This document shows positions 1-10,872 of a DNA stretch of 64,000 nt, in pieces. Source of the stretch: Mesocentrotus franciscanus (Eukaryota > Echinodermata > Echinoidea > Camarodonta > Strongylocentrotidae); NCBI GenBank assembly GCA_037976565.1, contig CP137671.1:22073019-22137018 (forward strand), written 5' to 3'. The position numbers and the translations under genes were made by a program. Under the pieces are notes generated by a model. It was not told the origin of the DNA. It worked only from the letters and a program-made list of their open reading frames with translations, and did no database searches. How positions within the stretch are numbered: position 1 is the first letter of the stretch; every line of letters begins with the position of its first letter.

Positions 1-1195
1 GATGTTAGACCGAATTCACTTGAACAGATTAATCGTAAACCTGCAATTGGTTCAAAACAGTCCCGGAAGATGCGTCACGAACATGACGAAGGGGCCTATT
101 TATACAAACCTATAGTACTCTAATTTTATTTTTAATGAAAAAGAATACACATCTTTAAGTGCCATGACTCCATTGAAGTCTGGTATAGGGAATAAAATAA
201 TGTAGGCTAATATAAATATTCTAGATTAGACATGGTTATTGGTATCCATGGCATGATTAGCCATCCAAACTTAGCCATAAGCTCTCCGAGACATCCTTGA
301 AAAAGTGGTTATTAGAGTTTTGAACATTCAAGGTGATGTACGTCTCGGAGTTAGAAGGGAGGGGCATTTTCAATTTCTATTTTTTTTCCTTTTACAAACA
401 AGTAGCCGCCTAAAATGTCATGATGAGGTCTGGAATGGTAGACTGCAAACTGTCACCATTCAACCATTGAATTTGCCGAAGATAATTGGCTGCTTCTCAA
501 GCACACACCTGTCATCACGCATGGTCTACGGTAGTTTGAAGACTCTACGGACCAGCCGAGTGCGACCACTCATTATCAAGTCTGTCTGTAATACCGAGTG
601 ACGTCACAAAGGTATAACGACTCTTACAGATACTAGGTGGAAAAAAATTGGCCAAACTTGAGGCCAATTATTCTCCGATAAACTGTGGGAACTTTCATGA
701 CCAACTTGGGAATATGTCTTGTCTAATCATGATCGCCTTTGATTATAGATTGATAAAAAAAAACACCCGAGTAGACTTCTAATTATTACCCCAAAATTGG
801 TAAACATATAGTTGCCCTCATGTTGGGTTTTTGCAATAATTGTTGCAGTGTGTAAAGACAATCAGTCGTTAGTTTTCAGTATTATTTGTTCACGTTTTCT
901 ATGACAAATACAACAGCACCAACAATTCCTACACTTAATAACATACGTCATGTAGATGGGAAAATTAAAACCATTTGCTGTCTATCTCTGGTTATCATTA
1001 TGCTTCACGTTACGTATTTATCGAACACTTTGAGTTTTTTTAGTTAGTAAATGATATCATCTGAACATTTCTTACGTGGCAACGTTTTGACCATGAATTT
1101 GTTGACGAAAATGTCCAACTTTATACAACAAAATGTCGGTTTTAATTGTTTAAAACAAATAAAAGAGCCGTAACATAATTATGTGGACCTTGCCG
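1..1195. other. AT-rich non-coding stretch
   Basis: No repeat copied elsewhere in the window, no RNA gene and no credible coding frame were seen. The 98-residue open frame at 305-601 has no recognisable domain and ordinary AT-rich composition, so I read it as a chance frame. This could be intergenic or intronic DNA. Confidence 0.6.
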
Positions 1196-1205
1196 TCTAG
1201 GGGAG

Positions 1206-1229
1206 CGTGTGCGTGTGTGTGTGTGTGTG
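1206..1229 (+). repeat. (GT)n microsatellite
   Basis: Alternating GT dinucleotides form a short microsatellite next to a pyrimidine-rich stretch (about 1255-1300). The open frames that cross it on both strands are repeat translations. Confidence 0.85.
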
Positions 1230-1574
1230 GGGGTCTGAGAATAATGGTTGCATTTCTTTCTTCCTCTTTCTCTTTATTCCCTCTTCCTTTTCCCCACTTG
1301 GAGGGCGAAGGAGGGCACATGCCCTCATTATCTATGCCACTTTTTGTGAGGTTGAATGGTAATCTACATACATGTACATGCATTTGGCTTTTTGTCGAAG
1401 TTTGGATATGAGAATTATCAACGTGTAGCGTAAAACATTTAAGATGTGAGATTCATGACACAGCTTAATATACAATGCAACTCTCACAGTGCGCGTCAAA
1501 GGCCGCGCCAATTGCTGACGCAGTATTACGTCAGACAAACGACGCCTCGTGTGCAACGGACATACAGCACCATG

Positions 1575-1715
1575 CTTCATAAAAATTCTTATCAATAACA
1601 AATTACAGTAGCTGTTATAAGCTACTGAAATCGTGGCAATTGATTGGCTGAGAGCAAATTTGCCATAGAAATTTAAAATTTGTTAATGATATCAAGTTTT
1701 ATGAAACAGGGCCCA
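1575..1715. mobile_element. MITE fragment ending in a GGGCCCTGTTTCAT-type terminus
   Basis: The right end reads, on the minus strand, CTGGGCCCTGTTTCATAAAA. This is the same general terminus as the elements at 46311 and 47886 (GGtcCC or GGGGTG followed by TTTCACAAA). The interior carries a small palindrome, GTAGCTgttataAGCTAC, near 1609. No matching left terminus is visible, so it is truncated or decayed. The class of transposase that mobilised it is not evident. Confidence 0.5.
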
Positions 1716-2004
1716 GATGTAAAGTTCATGACGCAAAAATATCAAGCAGTTGCTCATAAAAGCACAGAATATGCAAATAGATACTGAGGGAGGAAGTGGG
1801 TTGACATTTGGCAGGAGGATCAAATTTCAAGCTACCTATCCATATCCAGTCAACATGAACGGGACTCGAGTATTGTGGTGTGGTGAAAAATGAGATGTGA
1901 AAAATGAGATGAGCAAAATATTGGAACCGCGCAGTTGCAGCTCTTCATAATACTGGATTATATGGACCTAGTGCAGAAGTAGTAGGCAAAGAAAGCGACT
2001 GAAA

Positions 2005-2275
2005 ATCAGATCAAGGGGGAGATTGAAGAGGAAAAGGAAGAAGAGAAAGAATAAGACCAACAAATAATAGAAGACAAAGGAAAAGAATGAGAAAACAAGA
2101 AGAAGCAGAAGAAGAAGAAGAAGAAGAAGAAACAGTAGTATTAGTAGTAATGAAGTAGTAGAAGCAGCAGCAGCAGCAGCAGTTGTAGCAGTAGTAGTTG
2201 GTAGAGAAAAGGAAATAAAAATAAACGTGACAAAAGAAAAAGAGAAGAAGAAGAGGAAGAAAAAGAAACAACCAT
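2005..2275 (+). repeat. Polypurine low-complexity tract with (GAA)n and (GCA)n
   Basis: An almost uninterrupted purine-rich strand containing GAA, AGCAGC and GTAGTA triplet runs. The 119-residue and 98-residue minus-strand frames over it are Leu/Phe/Ser-rich repeat translations, not proteins. Such tracts can adopt triplex structures, but nothing here shows a function. Confidence 0.85.
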
Positions 2276-2325
2276 AGTACATAATACAACAATGACAGAA
2301 AATGCAAAATGTCATTGGGCTACAC

Positions 2326-2377
2326 ATTGTTGTTGTTGTTGTTGTGTTTCTTTTTTTTTTTTTTTGGGGGGGGGTAA
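2326..2377 (+). repeat. (TTG)n followed by poly-T and poly-G runs
   Basis: A short TTG microsatellite runs into a T homopolymer and then a G homopolymer. The same arrangement, TTG repeat then T run then G run, recurs near 48370-48437 and, with an AT repeat in front, near 60590-60640. It may be a recurrent low-complexity motif or the poly(T) end of a retroposed sequence. Confidence 0.7.
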
Positions 2378-2379
2378 TC

Positions 2380-3640
2380 TCTGACCTTCAAATGGCGTTA
2401 CATCTGATAAAATTCTCTTGTGGAGACGCCATTGAAGCAAGTGGAGTTGGAAAAGTAAATGATATTGACCGCCATTTGTTTCTATAATGCTACACCAATG
2501 CAAAGATGAATCGAACAATTTTATTTCAGTATATTGCTTTCTTGTTGAGCATGTAACAATACTGTCCCCTTGAGATTTAAAAATGCTACAGCAATCTGAT
2601 GTTGATCTAACCGAGATATATTTGCTGAACTTGTTACCTTTTTGAAGATTCACTTTCAACTAACAACGAATTTGCAAAAGTATATAGAACGTTTGCCACA
2701 TAAATGTATCCATTTCAAAATAAATCTTCAAAAGTACTCTCAGAGATTTTGTACTCCAGCTAGAGTCTCTCGATATTTTCTTGGGGTATACATCTTGCTA
2801 TCCTGCTCTTTAGGAGGTTTGGCAGTTTTATTTGTCTTTTGTCACTTCTCACAGATTCATAATTATAAAACCATTTTCTATTTTAGTTAGACAGTTATTG
2901 ATTGGAACTGTCGCAAACGTCCACGAAAATAAATCACAACAAAACAAACACTTAGTTGAACAGATATCAGGCTCATTTTCTCCTTGAAACGTGAGAAATT
3001 ACAACATGTTTTAATAGCCAATACAAGAAGAGATAGAGAAATCGTTTTGGAATGTTTACATTATAATCTCATGAAAGATTGGATAGTATAGAGATTCAAA
3101 TTCATGTCATTATTTCACATTTTTTTCAAAATGAACTTGAAATAATCACATTGGACAACAGCCTCCTCTTTTCTTTCCTTGAGGTACCAAGGTTTCTACA
3201 GAACGTATACATATACCATGTATACGTTGGATTAAATCCATGTACTCCTTGAGGAATAACGGAAAAAAGGAAAGGGAAGGAAATAAAGGTAATTATCGAT
3301 TCGCCAGTACCATAGCGAGACGTCATAATATGTGTTTGACGGGGTATCGCGCCAATCTTTACGTCATCGTGTACCGTAGGAACGCATTCGATATGTGTGA
3401 TGGAGTATCGTATGTACATCAGAGTGGAGATTGTTATCTCTCCACTCAATATCAGTCAATATGCTTGGTTTCATGACCAAGGCCGAAAAAACAAAATGAA
3501 TTCAGAATGGAAATCAAGAATAGACACGACTGGGTCTCGACGGATTTAAGATAAGGTCGAAAAATAATGGGACCAGCTTTCCAAAGAACACTTTCGAAAA
3601 CGTCATTTCTAAAAATAATCCTTAAAGACTAGCAATCAAC
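2380..3640. other. Unique non-coding stretch
   Basis: No repeat shared with the rest of the window and no coding signature. The frames at 2312-2659 (minus) and 3126-3449 (minus) show no domain. A small symmetrical sequence, CGTATACATATACCATGTATACG, lies around 3204-3226. Confidence 0.55.
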
Positions 3641-3649
3641 TATGGAAAA

Positions 3650-5080
3650 TACAATCCTCCCCTCCTATTTCAATTGTGATAACATAACGTGATAAAATGG
3701 ATCACATAATTGTTGAAAGAATTAGAAACCACCTAGAAGAGGAATTACCACCAGAACAAGCAGGGTTCAGAAAAGGAAGAGGGACCAGAAACCAAATTGG
3801 CAATCTCAGAAATTTGATGGAAAAAAGCAGAGAATTTCAACAGCCTCTCTACTTATGCTTTATTGACTATTCCAAAGCTTTTGACTGTGTACAACATAAA
3901 CGCCTATGGAAGATTATGAGTGAGATGGGCTTTCCAGCACATATTATTCAACTCATCCAGTCGCTCTACCAAGACTAAGAAGCAACAGTAAGAACAGAGA
4001 ATGGCGACACCGAATGGTTCACTACTTGTCAAGGAGTCCGTCAAGGCTGCATCTAGTCCAGCCTCTGTACCGTTTCCATGTCGCGCGCCCAATCAGCTGA
4101 TAATAAATAACACACCCTCAACGTTGAAAGTAGACCTTGCCATTTGTCTCGTTCTGTACCCCGATAATGATAATTTGGAGGATCGCGTGATGAGTTGATT
4201 GTGGGATCGATGCGTGTGATAGAATAAACATTTAAAAAACGGACAGAAGCTGGACTAGGCTGCATCCTATCATCGTACCTTTTCAACATCTATGCCGGAT
4301 TCATTATGAGAAAGGCTTTTGATGGGTTTGATAGTCAAGTTTCTTTTGGTGGACGAACAATTACCAACCTAAGATACGCCGACGAAACAACACCTACAGC
4401 AAGAACATCAGAAGAACTACTAGAACTCATTAAAAGAGTGAAGGATGCAATTGTACAATTTGGGCTCTACCTGAATGTAAAAAAGACCAAGATCATGATT
4501 TGTGGAAATGAAATACACCAGAGCATGGTGGTTGATGGAGATCGAAGAAGTTGATCAAGTGGACAAGTTTAATTTTCTTGGGTCAATGATTGTCAAGGAG
4601 GGTGGAAGCTCGGTAGATATCAATTAAGAGACAACTGGCCATGGCTAAAACATCGGCGTCAACACTGTCAAATATCTGGAGGAACAGAAACATCACCCGG
4701 GGCCACTAAGCTCCGTGTAATGAAGGCATTGGTTTTCCCAGTAGCACTCTATGGCTGCGAGACATGGGTATTAGGAAAGGCAGACATGAGAGCAATATCA
4801 ACCTTTGAAATGTGGTGTTGGAGGAAGCTACTTAGGATACCATGGAGAGATCACATCACCAATGAACACATGAAGTCCATCATCGGAGATCAACCGCCAC
4901 TTGCTACCAGGATTGATAAGTACAAGCTACAATATTTTGGTCACGTTAGCAGAAGATCAGGAGACAACCTTGAAAAAAAAATTATCATTCAAGGTACCTA
5001 CCAGTACCTACATGTATACCAGGCCAGGATGGGCGTGGCAAAGGTGTAATTAGGGAGGATATCCCTCATCAAATAAACAG
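3650..5080 (+). pseudogene. RTE-like LINE reverse transcriptase, broken, 5'-truncated
   Basis: This is the reverse transcriptase region of a non-LTR retrotransposon that would copy its RNA at a nicked target. The first open part (3697-3978) has the palm motif FIDYSKAFD. An in-frame TAA at 3976 ends it, but the frame continues through EATVRTENGD to a CQGVRQGC motif, where a 204-bp MITE interrupts it at 4054. Insertion plus duplication adds 213 bp, which keeps the frame. The RT then resumes (CILSSYLFNIY, then NLRYADE). The catalytic YADD box has become YADE. A frameshift near 4550 and further stops precede the C-terminal part (4720-5049), with YGCETW, FEMWCWRKLLRIPW and LQYFGHVSRRS, a pattern I know from RTE/BovB elements. 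No endonuclease domain is visible upstream, so the copy is 5'-truncated and dead. RTE assignment is from remembered motifs. Confidence 0.88.
4054..4257. mobile_element. 204-bp MITE with 9-bp target duplication, inside the LINE
   Basis: The ends are inverted: TAGTCCAGCCTCTGTACCG on the left, and on the complement of the right end TAGTCCAGCTTCTGTCCG. The flanks are GGCTGCATC at 4045-4053 and again at 4258-4266, a perfect 9-bp duplication. Removing the element and one duplicate restores a continuous reverse transcriptase frame, so the empty site is known. A 9-bp duplication points to a Mutator-like transposase, which is an inference. There is no coding capacity. Confidence 0.93.
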
Positions 5081-5317
5081 CAAATTCGATATTTAAATAT
5101 TAAATGACTATATGCTTTCGCATGATTGCATAATACATTGTATTTGAAATATGTATATTATCTACGTTTATTTCAAATTCAAGTGCAATAGCAACATCCA
5201 GTTTGAGTCAGAATTATTTCGTCTTATATAACCACGGCCCTCTACCCAAATGGTTGCTCAGTTTTTAATACTTGTACATTATACTATACTATCAAAATTA
5301 TTATGGTGATGTTTTGG

Positions 5318-5615
5318 TTCTAGGACACCTACCCCCTGGACAACCACACCTAGGATGACCACCCTCTATGACAACTACCCCCTAGGACAACTACCCCCTA
5401 GGGCAACCACCCTCTGGGACGACTACCCCCGGAACAATTACCCTCTAGGATGATTACCCCCAGCTAACTACCCCCTAGGACAACCACCCTCTAGGACAAC
5501 TACCCTCGGACAACTATCCCCGGACAACTACCCCCAGAGAACTACCCTCTACGACAACCACCCTCTAGGACAACTACACCCGGACAACTATCCTAAGGGT
5601 TAGTTGTCCGGATAC
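5318..5615 (+). repeat. GGACAACTACCC minisatellite, 14-17 bp units
   Basis: Roughly eighteen degenerate units of the form GGACAACTACCCYCTA follow one another. The last unit is inverted (GGTTAGTTGTCCGG at about 5598-5611), so the array closes with a short hairpin against CCGGACAACTA. A decayed copy on the opposite strand is at 40015-40160; both begin next to GGTTCTAGGACA. This suggests the array belongs to a mobile element with repeat-built ends rather than being a free satellite. Confidence 0.88.
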
Positions 5616-5659
5616 GGTTTACCATGTTTACTATGATTAGCCAGGGTAGCATAACCAGT

Positions 5660-5830
5660 ATCCATACAGTCCTCCCTGGAGACCCTGTAATATTAATATT
5701 ACCTCAGCTTCAGCGAGGCTTCTATGTGCACAATCATTCAAGGCTGCCGGATACTTATTTGCTTCACCTGGGTGGAGAGATGCAAATGTACATCAATGAC
5801 TCGTCAACAGGTCAAAGGTCAGGCGAGATC
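5660..5830 (-). mobile_element. SINE body fragment, decayed
   Basis: It carries, in reverse orientation, the body found downstream of the tRNA-like head at 36324: ACCTCAGCTTCAGCGAGGC, then a CTTATTTGCTTCACCTGGGTGGAGAG segment split by mutations. The match to the copies at 10005 and 31030 is clear, but this copy is the most diverged. No tRNA-like head is visible. Confidence 0.6.
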
Positions 5831-6029
5831 AAGGGGAGCTCGGATGTAATCAGCCAATATTGAGGTATGAATTTGGCGAGTTTAAGAGGGAAAATCTGAC
5901 GTCCCTCTGAACTTCCTGACCTTTCTTGACTGATGGATGAGATACGGAACTCATCCAACCTGTTTGAAAGCATCCTATCCATCATCATGGTCTTCAGAAT
6001 GAACTTTTCTTTAAGGGAGAGTATGGGAT

Positions 6030-6160
6030 TGAGAGAGAGAGAGAGAGAGAGAGAGGGGGGAGAGAGAGGGATAAAATATGAATAGTTTAGAGAGAGAGAA
6101 AGAGGGGATGTATAGGTAATAAAGAGGGAGAGAGAGAGTAGAGAGAGAGAGAAAAAAAAC
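6030..6160 (+). repeat. (GA)n tract
   Basis: GA dinucleotide runs separated by short imperfect segments. Several similar tracts on the same strand follow at 6338 and 6838. Confidence 0.9.
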
Positions 6161-6337
6161 CTTGGTACAGACAGGAAGATGGAAAGATTACTATGAAGAA
6201 AGAGAAAGGATAGTGATTGTAAATGCCCGATGTATTAATAAGATATCCCAAAACATGCAAAAAGGGAAAAATTAAAGACGACTTTAAAGAAAAAACGTCA
6301 GCAGTTTAAGAATACCATTAAATAAGAAAGAAATATA

Positions 6338-6353
6338 TAGAGAGAGAGAGAAT

Positions 6354-6390
<37 letters not shown>

Positions 6391-6418
6391 TGAGAGTGAG
6401 AGTGAGAGAGAGAGAGAA
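6338..6418 (+). repeat. (GA)n tract
   Basis: A nearly pure GA run with GTGA interruptions. The Ser/Leu-rich minus-strand frames across it (6284-6561) are repeat translations. Confidence 0.9.
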
Positions 6419-6837
6419 GGCAGTAATATCAGAATGCTTGGGATAAACAAGTTTATAATATTGCATACAAATGTAGTCGCAATCGCATCGTTTCGTCTCA
6501 TTTGTATTTTGTTCTCGTCAGATGGTGCTGCCAAATCGAACCGCAACATGTCCTTTCTCAAACCTCCTGTCTTTCCCCACTGCTATTTCTGGAAAAAAGT
6601 GGTTTTCCATCCCAGACACCAATTTCTAAAAAAACTATACCAACCATAAGAGCATTAGCATGGAAAGAGCAGTACGAATAGCAATATCTTTGCGCAGACC
6701 CCCAGGGATGTGCTACACGCGCACGCGTTAAGCGTTTAAGATGAACACCGAAGAATTAAGAACTAAAGTGGCGTATTACGGAATTACACGGGTACTAGAT
6801 TAAAATTGAAAGTGCTACAGAATCGGATGTTGATCGC

Positions 6838-6935
6838 CAAGAGAGAGAGAAGAGAGAGAGAAAGAGAGAGAGAGAAAAAGAGAGAGAAAGAGAAAGAGAG
6901 AAAGAAGAAAGAGGGGGAAAAAGAAGAAGAAAAAG
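6838..6935 (+). repeat. (GA)n / (GAAA)n tract
   Basis: A purine tract of GAGA and GAAA units. The Arg/Glu/Lys-rich frame at 6806-7051 is a repeat translation. Confidence 0.88.
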
Positions 6936-7039
6936 AGATGGATAGTGAGAGCATCATTAAATTTAAAAGAGGATGTCACATTTGTTTACGTGGTACCAAG
7001 AACAGAAGGCTCCTTGGAATGGGTGTTCAAAGAGTCCCA

Positions 7040-7297
7040 AGGGGTATATGAAAAGGGTCTCTATCCTCAAAAGAGACAATTAATTTGTGAGATATCACAT
7101 TCCATTAAAGGCGGTTTGGAAGAATGTCATAGTAGAAAGCAATGTCCACTAAAAAGGATTGCTCTTCAAATGCCCTTATATTCGAAGTATGACGAGAGAA
7201 AGAACAATTGGGGCCAAACTTTCATGTGTCCCATGTACCCATTTCTTTGTGCGACTTTTCAACAAAATTGAGTTAGTTTCTTACAGATTTCACTAGT

Positions 7298-7334
<37 letters not shown>

Positions 7335-7390
7335 CAACCTCTAAAAGTTGCTTCGAGACATATTCCTTCACAATGTAATCGCAATAATAA
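7040..7390 (+). mobile_element. Divergent copy of the GAGTTCTGG MITE family, split by (AT)n
   Basis: From about 7119 the order of blocks matches the copy at 21827: GGAAGAATGTCA, then AATGTCC, then GCTCTTCAAATGCCCTTATATTC, then a CATGTGTCCCATGTACCCATTTCT block, and finally CCTTCACAATGTAATCGC near 7366. An (AT)n run (7302-7332) lies inside it. It is heavily mutated and its exact ends are not visible. Confidence 0.6.
7302..7332. repeat. (AT)n microsatellite
   Basis: An uninterrupted TA run within the diverged MITE copy. Confidence 0.9.
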
Positions 7391-7407
7391 ATAATAATAT
7401 AATAATA

Positions 7408-7475
7408 TTCAGCTTTTATATAGCGCTTAATACATCTCGGACGTCTCTAAGCGCTTTACAGATATATTGACAATG
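7408..7475 (+). mobile_element. Putative SINE-type tail (TATATAGCGCTTAATAC)
   Basis: The sequence TATATAGCGCTTAATACATC followed by GACGTCTCTAAGCGCTTTACA is a motif I recall as widespread in marine invertebrate dispersed repeats. The two AGCGCTT blocks are 34 bp apart and form an imperfect palindrome. It occurs once here, so the window alone does not prove it is repetitive. Confidence 0.4.
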
Positions 7476-7479
7476 ACAA

Positions 7480-8990
7480 GGACACTAATGACAATGACAA
7501 AGATTTGTATTTCTCAAACGGCCCCTTCTGGGCCATGGAAGAAATGCATCACAAGAACTCCACTTTATCTTTATTTTTTTTAAAGGAATACACATAAATG
7601 TAGGGTCTCCTTCTTTATTCACTCTCTACAAGGTTGGTACTAATAGGAACAAAGACGGGGCGTCCCGAGAGCATTCGATTTGTTTGTTTTTTTCATTTTG
7701 AGATGGGGCATAACCTATTCTATATCAAAACTTTGTGGCATGCAATTAAAAAGAAACGATGTGTAACGCCTTTAAATAAAAATCAAAATAACATAACTCA
7801 TATCTTCAGCGATGCTCAGGGCGCTTGCAAAATAATTTGAATTAAATTCTACTGTGCAAGTACATATACGCTTTATCAATTTCATAAGCCTTGAACCAAA
7901 TTATCTACAAGAAAATTTATTGTAGCTCATAAGCATAGGTCTTATGTCACTCTGCTTTCGAATATTTGAATGTAGAGATGTAATTTTGACGGCCCCTCAG
8001 ATCTGAAAGCCCCCCCCCCTCATGTTAAATTGGCTGCGTAAAAGAAAGATAATTACTAAGATACTATTCTAGTGACGTTCAATACGATGAATTGACCGAT
8101 GACAAAAGAGATAACGAAAAAGTACTCATTTCATGTATTTATAATTTCTGAATATATCAGTTTTAAGATTATCTCTCCCTATCTGTCATAATGCAAAAGA
8201 TATTTTGAAAGTGATATGATGTTTAGATATTCTTATTGGCAGTGAAACTCGTATACATGTATCAGACTAGATACGGGAGCGTGTATGCCATGCAAATTAG
8301 ATGAAAACAGGGATGAAAAAAGAGACAGATTTGGAAACGGAATAAGAAAGAAATGGGAAAAAGATTATTACAAAAAAATAAGAACAAATTCAAAAACAAA
8401 CATAAAAAAATCAGACTTACAAACAACAAAAATAAATCTAAGAAGACAATGAAGGCATAGAAATTAAAAACGAATGAATGGATCACCCTCATTTAAGAAA
8501 GAAGAAGTGAAGAAAATTATGCATGAAGGTGACAATAAGGAGAAAATGGTCAGCATCTTCCAAAATGACCTCACCCCCCCCCCAAAAAAAGGGAAAAGAT
8601 AAATCCACAATGTCAACAGGAAAACAAATGAAGAAAGGACATGACTGACCTTTCTTATAAGATGGATCTGGTTGTAATGGACAGCGAATCAATAGCATGA
8701 TATTGATTGCGGCCATGTTGAAGAATCTTGACTCGCCCAAAATTAAAGGGAGTCTTAGGTTCCAGAAATGATTAAAATATGAATATGCTACTATGGCAAT
8801 GACATTTTCAAGCTTATATGAATATCAGAAAAAACAGGTTTGATTGGAAATCATCGAGTAATAGCTGTGAATAATATGCAGACATTGGGTCTTCCAACCC
8901 ATTGTTTTTATGGCTACATTAATCGACAATGGCATATCAATTATGGCCGTTCGAAGTCTACTGAGAAATTTAGGACAATGATAATGAAAA
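7480..8990. other. Unique AT-rich non-coding stretch
   Basis: It holds an AATAATAATA run (7387-7407, just upstream), a C9 run near 8009 and another C run near 8574, but no shared repeat and no recognisable coding sequence. The Phe/Leu-rich minus-strand frame at 8262-8492 is a translation of A/G-rich DNA. Confidence 0.55.
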
Positions 8991-8993
8991 CAT

Positions 8994-8994
<1 letters not shown>

Positions 8995-9026
<32 letters not shown>

Positions 9027-9088
9027 CGATGATGATGATGATGATAATAATAATAATAATTATAATATTAAAGATAATGTAATACTCA

Positions 9089-9140
<52 letters not shown>

Positions 9141-9145
9141 GCTGT

Positions 9146-9199
<54 letters not shown>
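8995..9199 (+). repeat. (ATG)n then (TAC)n microsatellites
   Basis: ATG triplets to about 9045 pass through AAT units into a long TAC/CTA array with one interruption (GCTGTT near 9140). The array stops abruptly at 9199 where a foldback element begins, and triplets resume at 9781. Confidence 0.92.
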
Positions 9200-9780
9200 G
9201 GGGTCCGCTCGCTGTTCATGAGGACCGCTATTCGTAAGGACCGCTATTCATAAGGACCACTATTCGTAAGGACCGCTATTCATAAGGATCGCTATTCATA
9301 ATTTTAGAAAAGGGTCATTATTCAAAGGGTCATCATTCGTAAGGACCGCTATTCATAATCGAAGAAGAGGGTCGCTATTAATAATATGAGAAGAGGGTCA
9401 CTAATCGTAATACAAAATCGGGGTCGTTATTCATAGAGGTCCCTATTCATAATACGAGAAGAGGGTCGCTATTCACGCTATATACGTATTATGAATAGCG
9501 ACACTCGTTTCGTATTATGAATAGCGGTCCTTATAAGTAGTTGCCCCTAATATATATTATGAATAGCGTCCCTTCTTCATGTTAATGAATAGCGACCCCG
9601 ATTTCGTATTACGAATAGTGATCCTTATGAGTAATGACCCTCAATGTGAATTATGAATAGCGACTATCATCTCACATTATGAATATTGGTCCTTATGAAT
9701 AACGGTCCTTGTGCCTTTATGAATAGTGACCCCCTTTTCGTTTTATGAATAGCGGTCCTTATGACTAGCGAGGTTACCCC
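9200..9780. mobile_element. Minisatellite-armed foldback element, TU-like
   Basis: The left arm (9200-9475) is a run of GGACCGCTATTCATAA units (16 bp, some stretched to about 26 bp by AATACGAGAAGAG). The right arm (9492-9780) is the same unit inverted (ATGAATAGCGGTCCTT). The arms meet at a 16-bp loop (9476-9491). The outermost ends match as inverted repeats: GGGGTccgCTCGCT against GGGGTaacCTCGCT. The flanks are triplet microsatellite on both sides, with a near-perfect 8-bp repeat (ACTACTAC and ACTACTAT), so it seems to have inserted into the microsatellite. Sea urchin TU foldback elements, as I remember them, also have arms of ~15-bp tandem units and 8-bp duplications. There is no coding capacity. 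Confidence 0.85.
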
Positions 9781-9784
9781 ACTA

Positions 9785-9827
9785 CTATTACTGCCACTAC
9801 TACTACTAATACTAATAAGAATAAAGA

Positions 9828-9858
<31 letters not shown>

Positions 9859-9945
9859 AAGAAGAAGAAGAAGAAGAAGAAGAAGAAGAAGAAGAAGAAG
9901 AAGAAGAAGAAGAAGAAGAAGAAGAAGAAGAAGAAGAAGAAGAAG
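9785..9945 (+). repeat. (ACT)n then long (AGA)n microsatellite
   Basis: ACT triplets (the far side of the split microsatellite) are followed by about 38 AGA units from 9831. The poly-Arg (plus) and poly-Phe (minus) frames are repeat translations. Confidence 0.95.
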
Positions 9946-10004
9946 AGGAATATCATATGTTGTAGCCTCATCAGTATCAATATTGTTTTTCCTGAGATCC
10001 CTTA

Positions 10005-10150
10005 GGGCCCTGCAGTAATACTATTACCCCGGCTTTAGCCAAACTACCATGATACAGCACTCAAGCATTCACGGAATTTCTTCCTACCGGGTACCCATTT
10101 ACTACACCTGGGTGGAGAGTGGCCAATGTAGATTAACATCTTGCTAAAGG
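10005..10150 (-). mobile_element. SINE body fragment
   Basis: Reverse-oriented body of the SINE family of 36324: CCCTGCAGTAATACTATTACC, CCCCGGCTTTAGCC, TACCGGGTACCCATTTAC and CACCTGGGTGGAGAGTGG. It is better preserved than the copy at 5660. The tRNA-like head is missing. Confidence 0.72.
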
Positions 10151-10720
10151 ATATTCGGGTTTGGGTAAGGTTAAGGTTTGGTTTGGTGATAAATTTTCCC
10201 TTTTACCTTTTATGATGATGCTTCTCAAACTGTCAAAGTTAGGCCTCATGATTGAAAATAATTTCAAAATGTTGACATGGATTGACGAAAGTAGGGTGAA
10301 TAATAGGTTCTTATTCTGTCTTAGACTAACAAATCCTTGATTCTAATACGTTCATAATTGACAAGAAAAATACCTCATGTTTTTCGAACGGCAGATAGGA
10401 AATTCGAATAAACCCAAATTAAATCACTTTAGAAGTTGGCCTTATTTTCCTGTAAACCGTTCGATGTGAATGTGGAAATCCTCCGTCCAAACATACGCCA
10501 CTCTGTTATGCCTTTTCTCACAAGTTTAAGAAAGAAAAAAAGAGAAGGGTCCTCGAGAAAAAAACTCGAAGTTACTTGTGATTAGCTCGTGATGGATCGG
10601 ATAAGGGAATGAGCTAGGATGATATCGAACTGCTTGAAAGCAAATGATCGATCGGTCTACATTCTACATTAGGTAGATCACGGGGGTCAAGTCCTTTATA
10701 GAGCATCGGACGCCATAAGA
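10150..10720. other. Unique non-coding stretch
   Basis: No repeat family, RNA gene or coding frame was seen. The composition is ordinary AT-rich with scattered A runs. Confidence 0.55.
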
Positions 10721-10724
10721 AAGA

Positions 10725-10872
10725 GAAGGAGGGAGAGAGAGAGGGAGAGAGATATATATATAGAGGGATGGAGAGAGGGAGAGGGAGAGGAGTAAAATAG
10801 AGAGAGAGAGAGAGAGAGAGAGGGGGGAAGAGAAAGAGAAAGAGATGGTAAGAGAAATAAAGGGGGGGGGGG
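10725..10872 (+). repeat. (GA)n tract
   Basis: GA/GGA runs with a short (AT)n interruption and a G11 run near 10861. The Ser/Leu/Pro-rich minus-strand frames (10664-11106) are repeat translations. Confidence 0.9.

Noticed and set aside
5318..5615. Possible CRISPR-like direct repeat array
   Set aside because: Units are 14-17 bp, degenerate and without spacers; this is a minisatellite in a eukaryotic genome.
9761..10018. Arg-rich plus-strand frame and Phe-rich minus-strand frame
   Set aside because: Both are translations of the (AGA)n microsatellite.
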